In this document: piece by piece, positions 28,576 to 36,535 of the stretch
Numbering within the stretch: the stretch's first letter is position 1
Layout: every line of letters begins with the position of its first letter
Assembly: GCA_025210735.1 (NCBI GenBank)
Contig: JAOARD010000071.1
Location: 1 to 64,000 of the forward strand
DNA from: Bacteroidales bacterium
Lineage (GTDB): Bacteria; Bacteroidota; Bacteroidia; Bacteroidales; UBA6680
Direction of reading: 5' to 3'
Length of the DNA: 64,000 bases
The notes under the pieces: model-generated
Told to the model about the DNA's origin: nothing
What the model saw: the letters and a program-made list of their open reading frames with translations, nothing else
The model's database searches: none
Made by a program: the position numbers and the translations under genes

Positions 28576-31500
28576 TTACTCTCTGATTACCTTATATCTG
28601 TATGTTCTGTTATCTCTAAGAATCTCTACTATATATATACCCGATGGAATATCAGTTGTTATGCTAACAGTTGTATCAGTTACCTTTTTCGAGATAATCT
28701 TTACTCCGTTTATGTTATATATATTAACCATAAACTCCTTTCCTTCAGTATTACTTATGGTTATATGATCTGAGAATGGATTAGGATATACGCTGAACAT
28801 ATCAGAGTCAATATTATCAATGCTGGTACTCTTCTTTGTCTCAGCAGTTACATTTATAATAAACGATGGTGTATCGTTATCGTTTGTAGATATGGTAACA
28901 ACTGCACTCTTCTTACCAACTGCATCAGACCTGTATGTTACCCTGAAAGTAGTCTCTTTTCCTGTATCAACCGATTTATTGTACGATGATATATTAAAGT
29001 CAGATTTATTAGCTCCCGATATAGTTATTGAGTTTATATCTAATACTCCTTTACCACTGTTTTTAATTGTAAACTCCTCCGTTGCATCAGTTGTTGTACC
29101 AAAGTCTATATTCTGATTACTACTAATACTGCTGCCTTTATGTTTAATATCTAAGTCCGGTTCAGCAGGAGCAGGGGTATTGTCATCTGCTTTTAGAACA
29201 ATTGTGAATAGAGGATTCACCGGATCATCACTATTTATTATAAGGTTTGCTGTCTTTACACCAGATCTGTCAGGTCTGTATATTACAACAGCCTTAATAT
29301 CTGTATTAGAAACAATAGTATTAGAACTTGCCTTTACTGTGAAATTATCCTTGTCGGCACCATCAATAGTAACACTATTAATATTAAGTGTATGGCTGCC
29401 TGCATTTCTGAGAGAGAACTCCAATATTGCATTATTGCCAAAATCTACACTACTGTTGTTTGCTATTACCTTATCTGTAGCAACCTCAAGAGAGGGAACC
29501 ATTGCTATAAAACTATTATAGAAAACAAATTCAGGTGCTTCATAATCGTTTGTTTTAAGCTTTACCTTAGTTTTATAATGACCCGGTTTTGTTGCCTTAT
29601 ACTCTATACTAAGCTGGTTACTCTTTCCAAAATCAAGTTCAGTGTCATTATAAATTACCTTTGCTGTTATACCGTCCGGAGTATCAACAGTAATATCTGT
29701 AACTCTTAACTTATCCGCACCATAATTTCTTATATTGTACTGTACGGTTTTTGTTAACGGATGCGTTATTGTAACCTTATTTGTGACACTATTATGTGTT
29801 ATATCGTTATTTGATGGATCGTATACCTTTATAGTAGGCTTTATTGATGCTCCTTGAAGGTTTAGCGTAAAGTTCGGATCTTCATAATCGTTTGTTGTGA
29901 ACTTTAGCTTTGCTTTGTAGTCATTTACTTTAATCTTTGGAGTAAACTTAATTTTCAGGTTTATGTTCTCTCCGGGCTTAACAACAATATCCGATGAAGG
30001 TTCAACTATACTAAAATAGTTACTGTTATCGTCAGTTATACTGAAATTACTCAGGTTAAGATCTGTATTACCACTATTTGTAAGAGTAAGTGTTTCTGTA
30101 TAAGGATTATTAACCGATACTTTATCAAATACCAGTGTTGAGGTGTTTTTATAGTTTGTACTGTTCTTCTTCAACAGTACATCTGAATAGCTGTTACCCG
30201 CTTTTATCCCAAAACTGTAATATATCTTCATGGTATTAGCCATAATATATAATCGTGTTTTTGGATTCTCTTTCTTGCTTATAGCTTTAGGGTTATACTC
30301 AATAGTAACGTTTGTCTGTTCATTAGGAGCAAGGCTCTTTTTGGGAGTATTTGTAATACTAAACGCTTTATCATCGCCAAGTAACTCTATGTAGAGTCTT
30401 GATATATTCATTGTTCTGTTACCAGTATTCTTAAATATCAGATTTTTGGTTATCTTATTACCTCCGGTACTTGTACCAACCATAAACTCATCGTTGTAGT
30501 TGTAGGTTTTACCATCCTCATCTAATAACGACAGATATGGTGCTCTTATAACCACCTTAGCATATATGTAAGTATCAGGATTACTATGAGAGTTACTCTT
30601 TATCTTTATCTTAATACGTCTCTCACCATGCGCATGAGGCGATATTCTTACATTAATACTTCCTTTGCTGTTAGCATTAAAATATGTGGTACCACTAACT
30701 AAAAACTCATTGTCGTTATCGCCCTCAATAGTGAATTTTGATATTCTTAGAATATCCCCACCAATATTCTCTATAGGAATACTGCGTGTGTACCATGATG
30801 TTCCGCTACTATAAACTATTTCTGGCAATACTACCTCGTCACCTTCATTAACAACTGTTCCCCCGTTTGTTATCTGTAGTTGAGGTATAATAACCTTTCC
30901 TGTTATCCTGAATGTTCTTTTGGCAACCTTTCCTTTTGTTATCTCATGCGTGAACTGTGTATTAATATCACCCGGAGTTTTTGCCTGAAATGTTAAACCA
31001 ATTTGCTGAGCTGCGTTATGTGCAAATGTAGTGTACTTGTTAAACGAACTTGTCAGTTTATTATTTGTAACAATATCTTTTACTTCACTTAGTCCGGCAT
31101 GTCCCGAACCTATATTTTTAGGCCAATAGTTTATATTTACTGATTCGTTTAGCTTAATATTTCCTATATCTATTGTGTTATTATTTATTGTATACGGAGC
31201 CTCTGCTGTAAAGGTAAATTCACCATTGTCGGGGTTGGCAATAAAGTTAATGCGTACGTTACTGTTTAGCGGATCGTTGGTGTTAAACTCTATAAATGTT
31301 GTTTCTCTTGTAATAGTTCCGGGAACCTGATATGCCATGAATATCTGATACTCATTAGATGTGGTTATAACTGAAACCTTGTTGAAATCAGATAGTGTAA
31401 TGTACCTGTTATTACCAAGCTTTACATTTGATATAATCAGATCATTGGCAGAGTCTGTATTTTTTATCTTTATATAATATATCTTGCCATACAGACCGGT

Positions 31501-31671
31501 AAAATTATCACCAAGATTACCCAGCGATACATTATCGCCATTACTTATTGCATGTACACTGCTTGAGGCACCGGCCTCTTGGTAAGTGACTTTCATTTTT
31601 TGGCTGTAACTATATATTGGCATTATAACCAGTATAAGTGCAAGCGCAAATTGTTTTAGAATTGTTCTCAT
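28576..31671 (-). CDS. T9SS-secreted choice-of-anchor D repeat protein, 1031 aa
   Basis: A signal peptide (1-24, ending IYSYSQ) leads into repeated anchor-D Ig modules, e.g. LIFKNTGNRTMNIS, LTLTNSGNTDLNLS, FSLRNAGSHTLNI and FTIKNSGKGVLDI. The ending is a T9SS sorting domain (FSVYPNPFSDHI, NIYNINGVKIIS). It is clearly paralogous to the 1127-aa protein downstream and probably arose by tandem duplication, since the terminators of both genes are also related. No enzymatic domain is visible. The gene is preceded by about 100 nt that contain the terminator of the upstream SUMF1 gene, so its promoter is compact. Confidence 0.85.
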   Translation of the reverse strand: MRTILKQFALALILVIMPIYSYSQKMKVTYQEAGASSSVHAISNGDNVSLGNLGDNFTGLYGKIYYIKIKNTDSANDLIISNVKLGNNRYITLSDFNKVSVITTSNEYQIFMAYQVPGTITRETTFIEFNTNDPLNSNVRINFIANPDNGEFTFTAEAPYTINNNTIDIGNIKLNESVNINYWPKNIGSGHAGLSEVKDIVTNNKLTSSFNKYTTFAHNAAQQIGLTFQAKTPGDINTQFTHEITKGKVAKRTFRITGKVIIPQLQITNGGTVVNEGDEVVLPEIVYSSGTSWYTRSIPIENIGGDILRISKFTIEGDNDNEFLVSGTTYFNANSKGSINVRISPHAHGERRIKIKIKSNSHSNPDTYIYAKVVIRAPYLSLLDEDGKTYNYNDEFMVGTSTGGNKITKNLIFKNTGNRTMNISRLYIELLGDDKAFSITNTPKKSLAPNEQTNVTIEYNPKAISKKENPKTRLYIMANTMKIYYSFGIKAGNSYSDVLLKKNSTNYKNTSTLVFDKVSVNNPYTETLTLTNSGNTDLNLSNFSITDDNSNYFSIVEPSSDIVVKPGENINLKIKFTPKIKVNDYKAKLKFTTNDYEDPNFTLNLQGASIKPTIKVYDPSNNDITHNSVTNKVTITHPLTKTVQYNIRNYGADKLRVTDITVDTPDGITAKVIYNDTELDFGKSNQLSIEYKATKPGHYKTKVKLKTNDYEAPEFVFYNSFIAMVPSLEVATDKVIANNSSVDFGNNAILEFSLRNAGSHTLNINSVTIDGADKDNFTVKASSNTIVSNTDIKAVVIYRPDRSGVKTANLIINSDDPVNPLFTIVLKADDNTPAPAEPDLDIKHKGSSISSNQNIDFGTTTDATEEFTIKNSGKGVLDINSITISGANKSDFNISSYNKSVDTGKETTFRVTYRSDAVGKKSAVVTISTNDNDTPSFIINVTAETKKSTSIDNIDSDMFSVYPNPFSDHITISNTEGKEFMVNIYNINGVKIISKKVTDTTVSITTDIPSGIYIVEILRDNRTYRYKVIRE

Positions 31672-31699
31672 TGTTGTAGATTTTGTTTAAAATGTGAGA

Positions 31700-31736
31700 A
31701 AGGGCTATATGCTTGTTTACCAAAACATATGCCCTT
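31700..31736 (-). terminator. Terminator of the SUMF1-fold lipoprotein gene
   Basis: On the - strand AAGGGCATATG pairs with CATATAGCCCTT around a 14-nt loop, followed by T-rich sequence. A sister copy lies at 33613-33645. Confidence 0.78.
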
Positions 31737-31775
31737 GACTACTAACACAACCAAACCTTTTACAGGCTAATATCT

Positions 31776-33011
31776 TTATTTATCGCAAGCCAGTCTGAAA
31801 CCGACATTACCATATTTTGTGCTTGTGCAACAGTGGTTTCTTGCTCTGCCATGCCAGAATGCATGATTATCATGACAGTTAACATGAAAGTATAGTTCAC
31901 TTTGGTTATCGAAACTACCACCTCTGTATATCCTGATATCTCCTTTTGTACCAATTGGGTCTGTTACATCTGTGGTACTGTAGCGAATAGGAAGAGTATC
32001 ATCTGTTTTATCGGCACACATTTCATGTACGTTACCAGACATATCATAAATACCCAGCTCATTAGGTAATTTTGTACCTACAATCTGCAATGTTTTATTA
32101 GTGTTATCTGCACTCCAGGCAACATCGTTAAGTGTATTACTTCCTGAGAACTCATACCCTTTACTTTTTACACCTCCAATTGATGCATATATAAGCTCTG
32201 CCTCTGTCGGTAATCTGTACTTTTTACCTGTTTTCTGATTTAGCCTTCTGATAAAGGTCTGCATCTCATCCCATGAGATATTTACAACAGGTAACTTACC
32301 CCCTTTATAGTTAAGAGGTTTTGTACCCATTATTTTATACCATAATTCCTGTGTAACCTCATACTTACATATGTAAAAATCGCTTAAAGTAACATTATAT
32401 GAAACCTTTTTATTCACCATATGGCTATTCAGTTTAAATGTACTTCCTTTTACAAATACCATATCGTTATGATCTTTGTTTCCGGTAAGTTTTACAACAA
32501 AACTAACATACCCAAAATCTGATGGGGTTGCATTCTCTGTACTAACAACCTCTATCTCAACTTTTGAGTTACCTCCAGATGTTATATTAAAATCGATACT
32601 TAAAGGTTTTGATACATATGCAGCATATTTTGAACCTTTAATAGGTGCCGCAAATATTGTTTTGTTATCCTTATTCTGTAGCTCAAACTTTGTTAATTTA
32701 TAACCATTTGCTACAAGCAATTTAATTTGTTGGGTAGAGAACTCTGCTGATGCTCCCCACTGCGACATTTTTACCTGTTTGAGATCATAATCCTCATAAA
32801 CAGCATCGTCTTTTGTAATAGTTAATAGTGCATGAGTAACCTCTGATAACTTATAAGAAGATGATCCTGCCGACCTTCTGTTACTCTTCTCTGAAATACC
32901 TAACGCAAGACTACTGTACTCCTTCTCATTTGAGGGTACTTTGCTTTTTTCACAACCAATAAATACGATAAATACTATTGCAAGTATCGCCAGACTGTAG
33001 AATCCTTTCAT
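31776..33011 (-). CDS. SUMF1 (formylglycine-generating-enzyme fold) lipoprotein lacking the FGE cysteines
   Basis: The ATG at 33011 gives a 411-aa lipoprotein with signal MKGFYSLAILAIVFIVFIGC; an upstream in-frame extension would bury this signal and is rejected. The C-terminal half (from about 190) is a SUMF1/FGE-sulfatase domain: FYICKYEVTQELWYKIMG, VVNISWDEMQTFIRRLN, YRLPTEAELIYA, YDMSGNVHEM, YRGGSF and VGFRLACD. In true FGEs two cysteines follow GGS; here the stretch reads GGSFDNQSELY, with neither. The domain is therefore probably a non-catalytic or ligand-binding version, as in the T9SS lipoproteins GldJ/GldK/PorK. The N-terminal 170 residues are not recognised. Confidence 0.8.
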   Translation of the reverse strand: MKGFYSLAILAIVFIVFIGCEKSKVPSNEKEYSSLALGISEKSNRRSAGSSSYKLSEVTHALLTITKDDAVYEDYDLKQVKMSQWGASAEFSTQQIKLLVANGYKLTKFELQNKDNKTIFAAPIKGSKYAAYVSKPLSIDFNITSGGNSKVEIEVVSTENATPSDFGYVSFVVKLTGNKDHNDMVFVKGSTFKLNSHMVNKKVSYNVTLSDFYICKYEVTQELWYKIMGTKPLNYKGGKLPVVNISWDEMQTFIRRLNQKTGKKYRLPTEAELIYASIGGVKSKGYEFSGSNTLNDVAWSADNTNKTLQIVGTKLPNELGIYDMSGNVHEMCADKTDDTLPIRYSTTDVTDPIGTKGDIRIYRGGSFDNQSELYFHVNCHDNHAFWHGRARNHCCTSTKYGNVGFRLACDK

Positions 33012-33181
33012 AATAATAATATTTGTTAAAAATAAATTGTAGATGAAACAAGCAAAATCTACCTCATGTATAATCACGCACTACAAGAGATATCTCTTGC
33101 CGGTTTCATATTACAAATCCCAACTAAAAATCTAATGATTGCTAATTTATGTGATTGATTTCTGGCGCTTGCAGCTTTGAT

Positions 33182-33229
33182 ATTACAATATGTTAATGGT
33201 CGGTTTTATGGTTATTACAATATATTAAC
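33182..33229 (-). promoter_or_regulatory. Paired 16-bp direct repeats, 32-bp period (copy 1)
   Basis: ATTACAATATGTTAAT starts at 33182 and ATTACAATATATTAAC at 33214. The pair lies about 170 bp upstream of the SUMF1 lipoprotein start. Exact 32-bp spacing is shared with the other two copies, suggesting a regulator-binding site. Confidence 0.6.
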
Positions 33230-33435
33230 AACTGGTGCTAATTATCAGTTAATAAGATTTATAACGATTAATACATTATTTTAACAATGATAGTTTAAAC
33301 TGGCTTTTTGGGTTAAGAGATTACTGTTTTATGTCAAATAAAAATTTGTATTAAATGTGTTTGTTATATCTGTATAGGGTAATTATGTATGAGATTAATT
33401 ATCTGACTGTGCATTCTATTATACAGATAAAGAGA

Positions 33436-33471
33436 AAGGGCAAAATGTTAAAATATAACATCTTTACCCTT
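33436..33471 (-). terminator. Hairpin with AAGGG/CCCTT arms, copy A
   Basis: On the - strand AAGGGTAAAGATGTT pairs imperfectly with AACATTTTGCCCTT and is followed by TCTCTTT. It terminates nothing recognisable now. It is homologous to the hairpin at 33972-34007. Confidence 0.65.
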
Positions 33472-33612
33472 ACCTAATCAAAAATAAACCTAAACTCAAA
33501 CAGGTTACTATGATATTATTTAACTGTCTCTATTAATCTAATCATAGATAAAATATTGTTTGGGGTATAATAACATTAAAATGTTACCTCTCATATCTGA
33601 TACTTTTTGTTA

Positions 33613-33645
33613 AAGGGCTATATGCTTTTGCAAGCATACGCCCTT
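33613..33645 (-). terminator. Orphan terminator, sister of the SUMF1-gene terminator
   Basis: AAGGGCGTATGC pairs with GCATATAGCCCTT (one bulge) around an 8-nt loop on the - strand, followed by T-rich sequence. It sits only about 25 nt after the leader-like segment, with no gene in between. Confidence 0.7.
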
Positions 33646-33780
33646 AGACACCAACATGAATCAAATCTTTATACTGATTATGACCATACTATATTAAATA
33701 AATACCAAACATGAACTGTTAAACGAAATACAAACTTGCGCTAAGGTATATCAGAGACCATTTGTAGAGAAATATTTAGT

Positions 33781-33828
33781 ATTACAAAATATTAGTATAG
33801 CCTTATCTGATTATTATAATAGATTAAC
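33781..33828 (-). promoter_or_regulatory. Paired 16-bp direct repeats, 32-bp period (copy 2, gene-less)
   Basis: ATTACAAAATATTAGT starts at 33781 and ATTATAATAGATTAAC at 33813, again 32 bp apart. The downstream leader (33669-33780) matches that of the retropepsin gene, but no gene follows. Confidence 0.55.
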
Positions 33829-33971
33829 AACATCAATTAACAGTCAGATAATAAGATTTATAATAATACATGTTTGTTATTAAGAAAACCCTATGACGAA
33901 GGGTGTTTTTTGCAGAATTATTACAGACTTGCAGTATTATATGACTGTGCATTGTATTATGCATATAAAAA

Positions 33972-34007
33972 AAGGGCAAGATGCTATAATATTACATCTT
34001 TACCCTT
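33972..34007 (-). terminator. Terminator of the 310-aa retropepsin gene
   Basis: The AAGGG/CCCTT hairpin on the - strand is followed by TTTTTTT. It lies about 90 nt after the stop at 34095. Confidence 0.72.
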
Positions 34008-34094
34008 ACCTAATTAAAAAAACAAATCTAACTGCGAAGAATTTGCAGTATCTGTGTGAACAGACAATTATTCATAGTAACTGTTACAACTGTT

Positions 34095-35027
34095 CTAGTT
34101 TGTAAGAAAGTTGAAATATCTTGTATGTAGATGGTTATTAGGTTCTAAGTACAGATAGTTGTTTTTGAAATCAAAAGTCAGATTAAACCTTTTAAGAAAC
34201 CAATTTCCAATCATTCCATCAACTCCGTTCATGTTCATAATACCATTTTGTATTTGCGCTACACCACCAGGAATTTTATACAACTCATAGTCGGCAATTT
34301 TTACTTTAGGAAAATATACATTGTAAATAACCCCGTTATTGTTTCCGTCAGAAGAGCCTGAAACCTTAGTTGTTGCAAATGTAGTTGTATAAACATCCAA
34401 TAGTTTATTGCTGTTTACGTAGCTTGTAGATATATCAATAATTCTATCAGAACCTGTATCTAACTCTAAACTTAATGTACTGTTTTTGTTATCTATTGTT
34501 TCTATCTCTACATCTACGAAAGGCACATTGTGCTTGTAGGTTATTTTTAATCCTTTTTTATTGGGTGCCTGATAATTATCCTTGTTATACAGATATATCT
34601 GTTTTGTATCATAGTCAATTTTAATAACATACCTTTTTAAGATACTCAGACCTAAAACTCCATCCCATTTTTCGTTTGGATAGGGTATAGCTATGAATGA
34701 AGACTCTTCTATATTCTGATCTCCCCAGCTAAAGATATTATTTGTACTCACCTTAACAGTATTTGTTCCTGTAACCCCCATATTCTGAAGCTCAGAGTCA
34801 AAATTCATTTTTACCTTTGAAAGTCTGTTTGTACTGATAACCATATCACTTGCACCTGTATCAATAAGAAAATAAAGACTATCGCTGTTATTTACTTTAC
34901 AATAGGTATAAATCCTATTGTCTTTCTCCAGAATAAAAGGTATTGTATCAATAGGTATGTTCTTAGAGAACACTATTGAATAACTAATAGTTAAAATGAT
35001 GAAAATTAAAAATCTCTTGTAACTCAT
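34095..35027 (-). CDS. Exported retropepsin-like aspartic protease
   Basis: This 310-aa protein has a signal peptide (about 1-21, ending IVFS). Two aspartyl-protease lobes each carry a complete DTG motif: FLIDTGASD (Asp56) and LELDTGSDR (Asp190). This gives the two catalytic aspartates in one chain, as in pepsin-like bilobal enzymes. Flap-like and second-strand motifs (DGVLGLSIL, VDGMIGNWFL) follow each lobe. Unlike the PDZ retropepsin at 23733 there is no PDZ domain and no lipobox. The substrate is unknown. It has its own paired-repeat regulatory region about 160 bp upstream. Confidence 0.83.
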   Translation of the reverse strand: MSYKRFLIFIILTISYSIVFSKNIPIDTIPFILEKDNRIYTYCKVNNSDSLYFLIDTGASDMVISTNRLSKVKMNFDSELQNMGVTGTNTVKVSTNNIFSWGDQNIEESSFIAIPYPNEKWDGVLGLSILKRYVIKIDYDTKQIYLYNKDNYQAPNKKGLKITYKHNVPFVDVEIETIDNKNSTLSLELDTGSDRIIDISTSYVNSNKLLDVYTTTFATTKVSGSSDGNNNGVIYNVYFPKVKIADYELYKIPGGVAQIQNGIMNMNGVDGMIGNWFLKRFNLTFDFKNNYLYLEPNNHLHTRYFNFLTN

Positions 35028-35076
35028 AACATATAGTTTTCATTAATATTAGGATTATCTGTTTCCAGAGTAATTT

Positions 35077-35205
35077 TTATACTGATTATGACCGTACTAT
35101 TTTAAGTAAATACCAACACTGAACACTTAATAGAATACAAATCCGGCATAAGATATAAGAGAAACCCTTTGCAGAGAAATATTGTGTATTACAATAAGTT
35201 AATAC
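35077..35205 (-). repeat. Leader/promoter segment duplicated at 33669-33798
   Basis: Both segments share long matching blocks (e.g. TTATACTGATTATGACC, then GTAAATACCAA-like and GAGAAATATT). The copy here lies just upstream of the retropepsin gene; the other copy has lost its gene. Confidence 0.7.
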
Positions 35206-35235
35206 ACCTGTTAATATTAGTTACAATGTATTAAT
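35188..35235 (-). promoter_or_regulatory. Paired 16-bp direct repeats, 32-bp period (copy 3)
   Basis: ATTACAATAAGTTAAT starts at 35188 and GTTACAATGTATTAAT at 35220, 32 bp apart and about 160 bp upstream of the retropepsin start. Confidence 0.6.
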
Positions 35236-35319
35236 TATAACAGGCATGTTGTTTGTAAACAGGTATTTAACAATAGAGTGTAGTTGTGAACAGAGTGACT
35301 AAAACAGAGTTGACAGCAC

Positions 35320-36324
35320 TTACAGGCTATTTGTATTTACAAACTCAGATATCTTATTTGCAACCTCTTCTGGTTTATCAATCATAGGAATATGACCGGC
35401 ATCCTCTATAATATTCAGTTCGCTGTTTTTTATACTCTTTTTAAACAGTTCAGATGTCCACAGAGGCATTCGTCTGTCTTTGTTACCGTGCAGTATTAAT
35501 GTAGGTACATTAATAGCATTAAGTTGCGGCAGAAGATACTCTTTATTCCCCGATATTTGATAAAGCTCCTGACGTAGCATAAGTACCTGAGCTTCTCTGT
35601 TACCACTATAGCGTAATAATCTCTCGTAGTTATCTATAATACTGTCTGAAACATCAATAGTCTCACTTTGAGTAATTTCCCACAAAGCAGATCTTATTAA
35701 ACTTGTGCCAACAATACGACTGCCAAACTTGTGTAGTAACGACAGGTTATTATATGCAGGGTTATCAGGCGATATAAAGTACTCCTCCTCTATTAGTTCA
35801 TCGGCATGATCATCTTCTCTTAACGGAATCCCTTCAGAATTTATAATTGTCATGCTTGTTATCTCGTCAGAATATTTAAGAGCCATCTCAATGGCAACAG
35901 TTCCTCCAAAACAGTTTCCTACAACACTATATCTGTATATACTTAACTCATCAAGTAACATATGTATAGCATCACTCTGTTGCTCTCTCAGGTAGATGTT
36001 TTCCGGATATTTTCCGGTTAACCCATGACCAAGCATATCAATAGATATAATCCTGTATTTATCTTTCAGGTTATTTATTACACTCTCCCAGCAATGTAAC
36101 GATGTAAAACGTCCGTGAATGAAAACAATAACCTCACCAGATCTGTTGCCCTCGTCTCTGTAGTGCATATTGGCACCATTATCTAACAGCATAAATGCCG
36201 ATGATTCAGATATATACTCCTGTAACTGTTTCTTTGTAAAATCGGGTTTATAGAATATAGATATAAACAGCACAATAAGTGCAACCATAAGTGTTACAAT
36301 ACCAAAAAGGATCTTCTTAACCAT
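35320..36324 (-). CDS. Membrane-anchored alpha/beta hydrolase with Cys nucleophile
   Basis: The ATG at 36324 gives a 334-aa protein with an N-terminal membrane anchor (IVTLMVALIVLFISIF); the longer frame begins at a TTG. It has the fold's oxyanion motif VIFHGRF-like (IVFIHGRFTS), DMLGHGLT, an acid in LHGNKDRRMPL and the His in DAGHIPMI. The nucleophile elbow reads VVGNCFGG, with Cys138 (codon TGT) where most members have Ser. Cys nucleophiles are known in dienelactone hydrolases but are unusual in this subgroup. It is probably a periplasm-facing esterase, thioesterase-like or acyltransfer enzyme; substrate unknown. No operon partner. Confidence 0.82.
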   Translation of the reverse strand: MVKKILFGIVTLMVALIVLFISIFYKPDFTKKQLQEYISESSAFMLLDNGANMHYRDEGNRSGEVIVFIHGRFTSLHCWESVINNLKDKYRIISIDMLGHGLTGKYPENIYLREQQSDAIHMLLDELSIYRYSVVGNCFGGTVAIEMALKYSDEITSMTIINSEGIPLREDDHADELIEEEYFISPDNPAYNNLSLLHKFGSRIVGTSLIRSALWEITQSETIDVSDSIIDNYERLLRYSGNREAQVLMLRQELYQISGNKEYLLPQLNAINVPTLILHGNKDRRMPLWTSELFKKSIKNSELNIIEDAGHIPMIDKPEEVANKISEFVNTNSL

Positions 36325-36475
36325 TAATCTATAATTATATGTCTTGTCAAACTGCTGCAATATAGTTGTTTTTGGTAAACTCTATCATTTAATATAGATT
36401 TTTACACTAAAAATTGTGGTTAATACACTGTAAACGTTGATTACACTATATGTTGTTCAGGGTTTACTTAAAAGT

Positions 36476-36518
36476 AATATGTGCCTATATCTCTAAAAAG
36501 ATGTATCCGGCACATATT
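36476..36518 (-). terminator. Possible terminator after the AraC-GyrI gene
   Basis: A perfect 10-bp stem (AATATGTGCC / GGCACATATT) with a 23-nt loop lies about 20 nt after the stop. The U-tract is interrupted. Confidence 0.55.
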
Positions 36519-36535
36519 AAAACTGTACAGTGTTA

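Larger units (their letters stand above)
33012..34094. other. 1.08-kb gene-less region made of duplicated promoter and terminator segments
   Basis: No coding gene is supported. On the - strand, in order of transcription, it holds: a terminator (33972-34007), a regulatory segment with paired 16-bp repeats (33781-33828) and leader-like sequence (33669-33780), a terminator (33613-33645), a second copy of the first terminator (33436-33471) and another paired-repeat segment (33182-33229) upstream of the SUMF1 gene. Three block pairs are visibly homologous: 33404-33491 with 33943-34032, 33669-33798 with 35077-35205, and 33223-33276 with 33823-33870. This looks like tandem duplication followed by gene loss. 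Confidence 0.75.

Noticed and set aside
31776..33011. Formylglycine-generating enzyme for a sulfatase
   Set aside because: Both catalytic cysteines are missing in the GGS region and no sulfatase gene is nearby.
33012..33077. N-terminal extension of the SUMF1 lipoprotein to 33077
   Set aside because: It would put 22 residues before an ideal lipoprotein signal peptide (MKGFYSLAILAIVFIVFIGC), so the ATG at 33011 is preferred.
33012..34094. Invertible promoter (phase variation) region
   Set aside because: The repeats found are direct copies; no flanking inverted repeats or nearby invertase gene were seen.
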